Origin: CAZSTA01 sp964609495 [NCBI: uncultured bacterium]
Lineage (GTDB): Bacteria > CAZSTA01
NCBI GenBank assembly: GCA_964609495.1
Contig: CAZSTA010000006.1
Span: forward strand, 1 to 35,572
DNA: 35,572 nt
Direction: 5' to 3'
Under the pieces are notes generated by a model. It was not told the origin of the DNA. It made no database searches and saw only the letters and a list, made by a program, of their open reading frames with translations. The position numbers and the translations under genes are program-made. Below are positions 31,196-35,572 of this stretch, piece after piece; the stretch's first letter is position 1; each line of letters opens with the position of its first letter.

Positions 31196-32050
31196 TTAAA
31201 TAATAGGTTTTATACTCCCAAATAGAGAGCAAGCTTTCTGTTGAGTAGACTCGAATATATCCCCTACACCCGCCGCTACCAGAGAATAGTAGAAGCGATC
31301 TTTGACGATCACCCCTCCCCAAACTTTGATTTCGATATTGGTTTGAGGATTACGCCCCGCAAAAATCATAATTGCGGCAGGGATCCCTCCAATTTCATAA
31401 TATCTTGGCTCCCCCTGAGAAGTTACGAAAGGAAACTGTTGTTGAATGAGCGTCATCCCTTGTCGAACTAATCTTCCCAATCTCATCTCAGCCTCTGCTT
31501 CGGAGAGTTGACCATATATGAGAAAGACAAACTCGTTTAGCACATCGCCCTCACTAGCAGTCGAATCAAAGACTATCACTCTCTCGGCTGTTCCCCGCCA
31601 CTTGACAGGCTCAGGTATCCATCCCTCTGGTAGTTTGTAAGTAAAGCTATTATCTGGCGATTTCTGGAGATTTTTATCCTTCCTGAGCTCCGCTAGCTCT
31701 TTCTCCAACTCGCTTTTCTTCATCTGGTATTCCTCATCCGTTAGAATACCAGATTGATGAGTTTCCTCTAAAGCCGCTAATTTATCTAAAATCCCTTGCT
31801 CTGCTTCGCTTCTCTGAGTTTCAAGTGAAGCTAACTCAGCCTCTAATTTCGCCCTCTTCTCCTCATATTCCTCTTTAGTTAAGATACCAAATTCAAAAGC
31901 TTTATCTAAAACACTCAGCTTATCCAAAAGTCTCTGCTCAGCTTTAATTACTGTCTCCTCGGCAGCTTGAACTTGCAGGACGAACAGGCTAACAAGCGAT
32001 AAAAATATCACTAGAGAAATGACTTTTATTCCCCTCACTATCCTGCTCAC
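31196..32050 (-). CDS. Exported protein with two SHOCT motifs
   Basis: 284 aa with a signal peptide (cleavage near VQAA-EE, residue 30). Two SHOCT-like repeats follow: LLDKLSVLDKAFEFGILTKEEY (about 41-62) and ILDKLAALEETHQSGILTDEEY (about 87-108), each with the GILTxEEY core and a following coiled-coil segment. A beta-rich C-terminal domain (about 133-284, YKLPEGWIPEPVKW... to KACSLFGSIKP) resembles PsbP-like or lipoprotein domains of unknown role. SHOCT motifs are usually single and C-terminal; two N-terminal copies in an exported protein are uncommon. GTG 32050 or GTG 32038 could be the start; the latter has better ribosome-site spacing. Confidence 0.75.
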   Translation of the reverse strand: MSRIVRGIKVISLVIFLSLVSLFVLQVQAAEETVIKAEQRLLDKLSVLDKAFEFGILTKEEYEEKRAKLEAELASLETQRSEAEQGILDKLAALEETHQSGILTDEEYQMKKSELEKELAELRKDKNLQKSPDNSFTYKLPEGWIPEPVKWRGTAERVIVFDSTASEGDVLNEFVFLIYGQLSEAEAEMRLGRLVRQGMTLIQQQFPFVTSQGEPRYYEIGGIPAAIMIFAGRNPQTNIEIKVWGGVIVKDRFYYSLVAAGVGDIFESTQQKACSLFGSIKPII

Positions 32051-32085
32051 CCTTCCTCGATAAAGGTATTACCTTATCCCTTCTA

Positions 32086-32114
32086 ATTATATTATATTAT
32101 CTCCTTATATGCAA
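32086..32114 (-). promoter_or_regulatory. Promoter of the SHOCT protein gene
   Basis: Minus strand TTGCAT (32109-32114), 17-bp spacer, TATAAT (32086-32091), ~36 bp before the gene. Likely also transcribes tatA. Confidence 0.7.
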
Positions 32115-32125
32115 CTTTTTTTTGA

Positions 32126-32154
32126 TTGACTTTTCTCTTTCAATATGTTATATT
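32126..32154 (+). promoter_or_regulatory. Promoter of the sugar-catabolic cluster
   Basis: TTGACT (32126-32131), 17-bp spacer, TATATT (32149-32154), back-to-back with the SHOCT gene promoter (-35 boxes 11 bp apart). A bound factor would probably affect both. Confidence 0.75.
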
Positions 32155-32212
32155 TAGACCGATATGCTTTTCCAATCAGGTTGAGAATGATTATGACGAG
32201 GGGGAATTATAA

Positions 32213-33016
32213 GTGATACCTTGCATTAATGAAGCTACCACTATGAAATGCGATTTTGCAACTGATATTAAAGCCTATGGTCAGGCTGGATTTGAGGCGG
32301 TTGAACTCTGGCTGGCTAAGGTGTACGAGTACCTCAAAGATCATAGCTTGGATGATGCTAAAAAGTTGCTCAAGGATCATAGCTTGAAGTCCGTATCTGC
32401 TTGCTACAAGGGTGGACTGATGTTGGTGGAAGGAGAGGAAAAGGAGAAGAGCAGAAAGGAGTTCGAGGAAATTCTCAAGATATGTGGGGCTCTGGAGACG
32501 CCAATTCTCATCGTTCCTGAATCCAGTCCCCAATGTGAAAAGGGAATGTATGAGAAGGCTAGCGCGAATATGCAGGAGGCAGCCGATATAGCCAAAAAAT
32601 ATGGCGTGACGCTAGCGATGGAGTTCCTCAAAGGCTCGAAGTTCCTAGGAAGCCTGAAAACCGCGACCTATCTTAATCGCAAGATCGATAGGAAGAACGT
32701 GGGAATATTATTTGATACTTTCCACTTCTACGCGGGAGTAAGTAAGATGGCTGATATCGCCGAGTTGAAGAAGGGCGAGATCAAGTTCTTCCACGTAAAT
32801 GATGTTGCTCCAGAAGTCCCACGCGATGCCTGGGAGGATAGGCACAGAGTGTTGTTGGGAGAAGGCGTCCTGCCTCTCAAGGAGATTTGTAAGGCAGTTG
32901 AGAAAACAGGATATACAAGTTACGCATCCTTGGAATTATTCAGCAAGAAACTTTGGGCAGAAGATCCTCTGGAAGTAGCCAAGAAGGGATTGGCTAGCTT
33001 CAAAAACATAGAGTGA
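32213..33016 (+). CDS. Sugar phosphate isomerase/epimerase (xylose isomerase-like TIM barrel)
   Basis: 267 aa, GTG start with GAGGGGG upstream. AP endonuclease 2/xylose isomerase-like barrel: AYGQAGFEAVELWLAKV near the start, LAMEFLKGSKFLGSLKTATYL with the metal-ligand Glu, NVGILFDTFHFYAGVSKMADI (Asp and His), IKFFHVNDVAPEVPRDAWEDRHRVLLGEGVLPLKEI (His, Asp) and YASLELFSKKLWAEDP (Glu). All four expected metal ligands are therefore present. It probably interconverts keto and aldo or epimeric sugar derivatives produced by the dehydrogenase next door. Exact substrate unknown. Confidence 0.9.
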   Translation: MIPCINEATTMKCDFATDIKAYGQAGFEAVELWLAKVYEYLKDHSLDDAKKLLKDHSLKSVSACYKGGLMLVEGEEKEKSRKEFEEILKICGALETPILIVPESSPQCEKGMYEKASANMQEAADIAKKYGVTLAMEFLKGSKFLGSLKTATYLNRKIDRKNVGILFDTFHFYAGVSKMADIAELKKGEIKFFHVNDVAPEVPRDAWEDRHRVLLGEGVLPLKEICKAVEKTGYTSYASLELFSKKLWAEDPLEVAKKGLASFKNIE

Positions 33017-33032
33017 GAGGCAGGTGATCGGA

Positions 33033-34007
33033 GTGACTATTAAAGTAGGAGTAGTCGGTCTAGGGATAGGACAGCGACATCTGATGGAGTATTCCCTCCT
33101 CGATAACGTTCAGATCGTAGGAGCGGCCGATGTGGATGAAACTAGAGCGAAGGAGATCGCGGAGAGATTCGATACCAAGCCCTACTTCAGTCTAGCTCAG
33201 ATGATCGAGAATGAGGATTTGGATGCGGTTAGTATTTGTACTCCACCTAAACCCCATCTTGAACTAACCAAGCTAGCCGCTGAGAATAAGATACATATAC
33301 TCTGTGAAAAGCCAATGGCTCCCAAGATAGAGGATTGTGAGAGAATGATCGAGGCTTGCGAGAAAAACGGAGTCAAATTGATGTTGGGATTTAAGAAGAG
33401 ATTCGCTCCTGCTTTTAACTTCGTGAAGGAACACTTTGAAGAGTGGGGAAGACCATTCTGGGCATTTTATAAGTATCCTATAGGTTATGTGGATAAGGAC
33501 TGGTTCTGGGCTTCTGACGATGGACGAGGTCCGACGGTTGAGAATACTGTCCACTCGATAGATATGTTACGTTACCTCCTGGGAGAGGTCGATAGGATCT
33601 ACGCGGAGGCGGATACATATCTGGCGAAGGATCGGGCGGAATATGATTCTACTGTCTTCACCTTCCGCTTCAAAAGTGGGGCGATCGCGGCTATCGGAGG
33701 GGGTTGTAGCTCGATCTGGGGATTCACAACCGAGAGACTAGCTATCCATCTGGAGAAGGCGGTTGCGGAGATCGATGGCGCGCTCGATAGACCATCGCAT
33801 TTAGCTTATCGTCTGCGAAAGGACGAGGAGAAGCACGAGTTAAACTTTGAGAATGCCGATGGTTTCAAGGGAGAGATCGAACATTTCATCTCTTGCATTA
33901 TAAACGACGAAGAACCGAGAGCTACTGGACAGGACGGATTGGAGAATCTACGGATCTGCTTAGCGGTGAGCGAGTCGGCTACTAAAAACGCACCTGTTGA
34001 GTTGTAA
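33033..34007 (+). CDS. Gfo/Idh/MocA family oxidoreductase
   Basis: NAD(P)-dependent sugar or inositol dehydrogenase-type enzyme. The Rossmann start IKVGVVGLGIGQRHL (GxGxxG), AADVDETRAKEIAERF, AVSICTPPKPHLELTKLAAENKIHILCEKPMAPKIEDCERMIEA with the catalytic-region EKP, and a GPTVENTVHSIDMLRYLLGEV motif with the conserved Asp/His are all visible. I prefer GTG 33033 (start TIKVGVVG) because AGGTGAT is correctly spaced from it; GTG 33024 is the alternative. It lies 16 bp after the isomerase gene, a common pairing in inositol or rare-sugar catabolism. Confidence 0.92.
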   Translation: MTIKVGVVGLGIGQRHLMEYSLLDNVQIVGAADVDETRAKEIAERFDTKPYFSLAQMIENEDLDAVSICTPPKPHLELTKLAAENKIHILCEKPMAPKIEDCERMIEACEKNGVKLMLGFKKRFAPAFNFVKEHFEEWGRPFWAFYKYPIGYVDKDWFWASDDGRGPTVENTVHSIDMLRYLLGEVDRIYAEADTYLAKDRAEYDSTVFTFRFKSGAIAAIGGGCSSIWGFTTERLAIHLEKAVAEIDGALDRPSHLAYRLRKDEEKHELNFENADGFKGEIEHFISCIINDEEPRATGQDGLENLRICLAVSESATKNAPVEL

Positions 34008-34041
34008 TTTATAACGTCTATCTTCTTTACCTGATGAGGGG

Positions 34042-35376
34042 ATGATGTCGGAAGCGACCGTCGATAGAGAGGCTTTACAGGATTACGAAGGAGAGATAAA
34101 GCATAACTTCAAGTGGAACTTTACAATGCTTACGCTGGATGGCGTTTTCTTCATCTTCGCGTTGGGCTTTGTGAATGATTCCTCTATATTACCTGTATTT
34201 GTAAGCTCTTTGACAGATTCGAGCATTTTAGTGGGGTTAATAATCGCCCTAAGGATGGCTGGCTGGTATATTCCTCAGCTATTCATAGCTAGGTATTCGG
34301 ATAATTGGAGACGAAAGAAACCCTTCGTCGTCCTTATCTCGGCTACCACTAGAGCTGTATTCGTTCCCTTAGCTCTGATAACTTACTTCTATGGACGCTC
34401 TAATCCTGTCCTAGTCCTATCGGTATTCTATCTCTCATTCGCTATCTTTACCTTTGGGGATGGAACAGTGGGGGTGCCCTGGATGGATATGATGGCTAAG
34501 GCGATCCCCACTCTCTATCGAGGTCGTCTCTTTGGAGGTATGCAATTCGTTGGAGGGCTCTTAGCTATGGGAGCGGGTATCCTCATCAAATACATCCTGA
34601 GTCATCCCCAATACCCCTTTCCCCAGAATTATGCTTTGCTCTTCCTAATAACTTTCATCTTCATTGAGCTATCGGCTCTAGCGGTTTACTTGTTTAGAGA
34701 GCCGATATATCCTCGAAGACGGACGAGAAAGACCTTCAGGGAACATCTGAGAAACCTGCGGATGGTGATGAAAAGGGATAAGACCTTCTCCACAATGATA
34801 ATTGCGAAATTATTGGGCGGTTTTGGAGGGATGTCCTTTCCCTTCTATGCGATTTATGCTAAGGACATCTTAGGAGTGAACATAGGGATGATAGGCCTCT
34901 TCGTTACTGCTCGGATGGTTGGAAACACTTTAGCAAGCCCTTTCTGGGCTTACATAAGCGATAAGGTGAGCAATAGGTTGGTGATCAGATTATATTTCAT
35001 AGTCGCTATATTGACTCCCTTATCCACCCTATTTTTAGGGTATGGAACTCGTTATGGGCTATTCGCAGGCAAAGAATATCTATTAGGATACCTCTATCTC
35101 TCGATATTTTTTCTAATCGGTTTTGTTGCCTCAGGAGAGTGGTTGGGTTATACGAACTTCACTCTGGAGATCGCTAAACCAGAGGAACATTCAACCTATA
35201 TCGCTCTACTCAACAGTTTGAGCAGCCCTTTAGTTATATTGCCCCTCTTAGGGGGGATGGTAGTTCAATGGATCTCGTATGAGGCTGTCTTTATAACTTC
35301 GACGCTATTTATTACGATAGGGCTTTGCCTCACAAGACGATTAAGGGAACCGAGGCAGAAGCTTATTTCGAGTTGA
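34042..35376 (+). CDS. Major facilitator superfamily transporter
   Basis: 444 aa, 12 helices, GAGGGG before the ATG pair. The first cytoplasmic loop carries YSDNWRRKKPFVV, the MFS motif A variant (G-x-x-x-D-x-x-R-R/K), and GDGTVGVPWMDMMAKAIPTLYRGRLFGGMQFVGG resembles the equivalent central motif. FWAYISDKVSNRLVIR repeats it in the second half. A charged N-terminal tail (~20 residues) precedes helix 1. It may import the substrate of the isomerase and dehydrogenase upstream; direction and substrate unproven. Confidence 0.9.
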   Translation: MMSEATVDREALQDYEGEIKHNFKWNFTMLTLDGVFFIFALGFVNDSSILPVFVSSLTDSSILVGLIIALRMAGWYIPQLFIARYSDNWRRKKPFVVLISATTRAVFVPLALITYFYGRSNPVLVLSVFYLSFAIFTFGDGTVGVPWMDMMAKAIPTLYRGRLFGGMQFVGGLLAMGAGILIKYILSHPQYPFPQNYALLFLITFIFIELSALAVYLFREPIYPRRRTRKTFREHLRNLRMVMKRDKTFSTMIIAKLLGGFGGMSFPFYAIYAKDILGVNIGMIGLFVTARMVGNTLASPFWAYISDKVSNRLVIRLYFIVAILTPLSTLFLGYGTRYGLFAGKEYLLGYLYLSIFFLIGFVASGEWLGYTNFTLEIAKPEEHSTYIALLNSLSSPLVILPLLGGMVVQWISYEAVFITSTLFITIGLCLTRRLREPRQKLISS

Positions 35377-35394
35377 TCGAGGAGGTGAAAGGTA

Positions 35395-35572
35395 ATGGAG
35401 AAAGAGGATGCTGGAGAAAAGGGGAAAGTCTGGGACGCTCCTAGAAAATACCCAAGATTGAATTATTCTCATTTAGTCGCCTACTCCCATTACGACGAGG
35501 AGGGCAGTTTAGATAAAGATGGAGGGATGGGAGCAACTCGGAATATCAGCCTGGGAGGAGTTATGATCCGAA
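35395..35572 (+). CDS. PilZ-domain protein, N-terminal part (cut by window edge)
   Basis: Open frame from ATG 35395 (GGAGGTGAAAGG just upstream) to the end of the window. After an acidic leader (EKEDAGEKGKVWDAP) comes RKYPRLNYSHLVAYSHYDEEG and GATRNISLGGVMIR. The early R-x-x-x-R-type motif (RKYPR) and the D/N-x-S-x-x-G motif (RNISLGG) are the two c-di-GMP-binding signatures of PilZ domains. If complete, it would be a second-messenger effector. It follows the MFS gene by 18 bp, so may be in the same transcript, although the functional connection is unclear. Confidence 0.85.
   Translation, partial: MEKEDAGEKGKVWDAPRKYPRLNYSHLVAYSHYDEEGSLDKDGGMGATRNISLGGVMIR

Overview
The window is about 35.6 kb of bacterial chromosome, moderately AT-rich and densely coded, with almost no tRNA-, rRNA- or phage-like content. 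Several features point to an uncultured, probably diderm lineage: Asp23/AmaP envelope proteins and a YteA-type DksA/TraR protein (common in Firmicutes-like and some candidate-phylum genomes), two exported ABC solute-binding proteins with ordinary SPase I signal peptides and no lipobox cysteine, and many short GTG/TTG starts. Groups such as Aerophobetes, Atribacteria or Poribacteria fit this style, but the phylum cannot be fixed from the sequence alone. Nine sigma70-type promoters with exactly 17-bp spacers can be read directly.

Left part (1-14,900, nearly all minus strand). A truncated SAM methyltransferase, a membrane-anchored PD-(D/E)XK nuclease-like protein and a membrane coiled-coil protein lie at the edge. 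Then comes what looks like an old housekeeping operon read right to left: dksA/traR-like gene (frameshifted) - lspA - lgt - rluD - asp23 - [structured element] - amaP - nusB - xseA - [sugar operon] - xseB - tlyA. Two things interrupt it. A ~320-bp palindrome-rich element with an omega-RNA-like fold and no ORF separates asp23 from amaP. A complete inducible sugar module (solute-binding protein, two permeases, GH51-like arabinofuranosidase) with its own promoter and twin operators separates xseA from xseB. Upstream sits an ECF sigma/anti-sigma pair with its own promoter.

Middle (15,000-25,300). A ~96-bp interspersed double-hairpin repeat, galT, an APH-fold kinase paired with a GNAT acetyltransferase, a divergent vapBC-like toxin-antitoxin pair, then a four-gene BMP-family nucleoside-type ABC transporter preceded by a strong promoter and an immediate terminator-like hairpin (candidate attenuator). 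An alkaline-phosphatase-superfamily 'sulfatase' whose nucleophile position is Thr rather than Cys follows.

Right part (25,300-35,572). A tandem array of three small glycine/isoleucine-rich membrane proteins made by recent duplication, a P1/DmpA peptidase, a DUF3795-like Cys-rich protein, a DinB gene remnant, a VOC protein, a GT-C glycosyltransferase, tatA (59 aa), an exported protein with two SHOCT motifs, and a sugar-catabolic cluster (isomerase/epimerase, Gfo/Idh/MocA dehydrogenase, MFS transporter) ending in a truncated PilZ protein. Two related inverted repeats lie just upstream of the peptidase and DUF3795 genes. All domain assignments are from reading the sequence; no database search was run.
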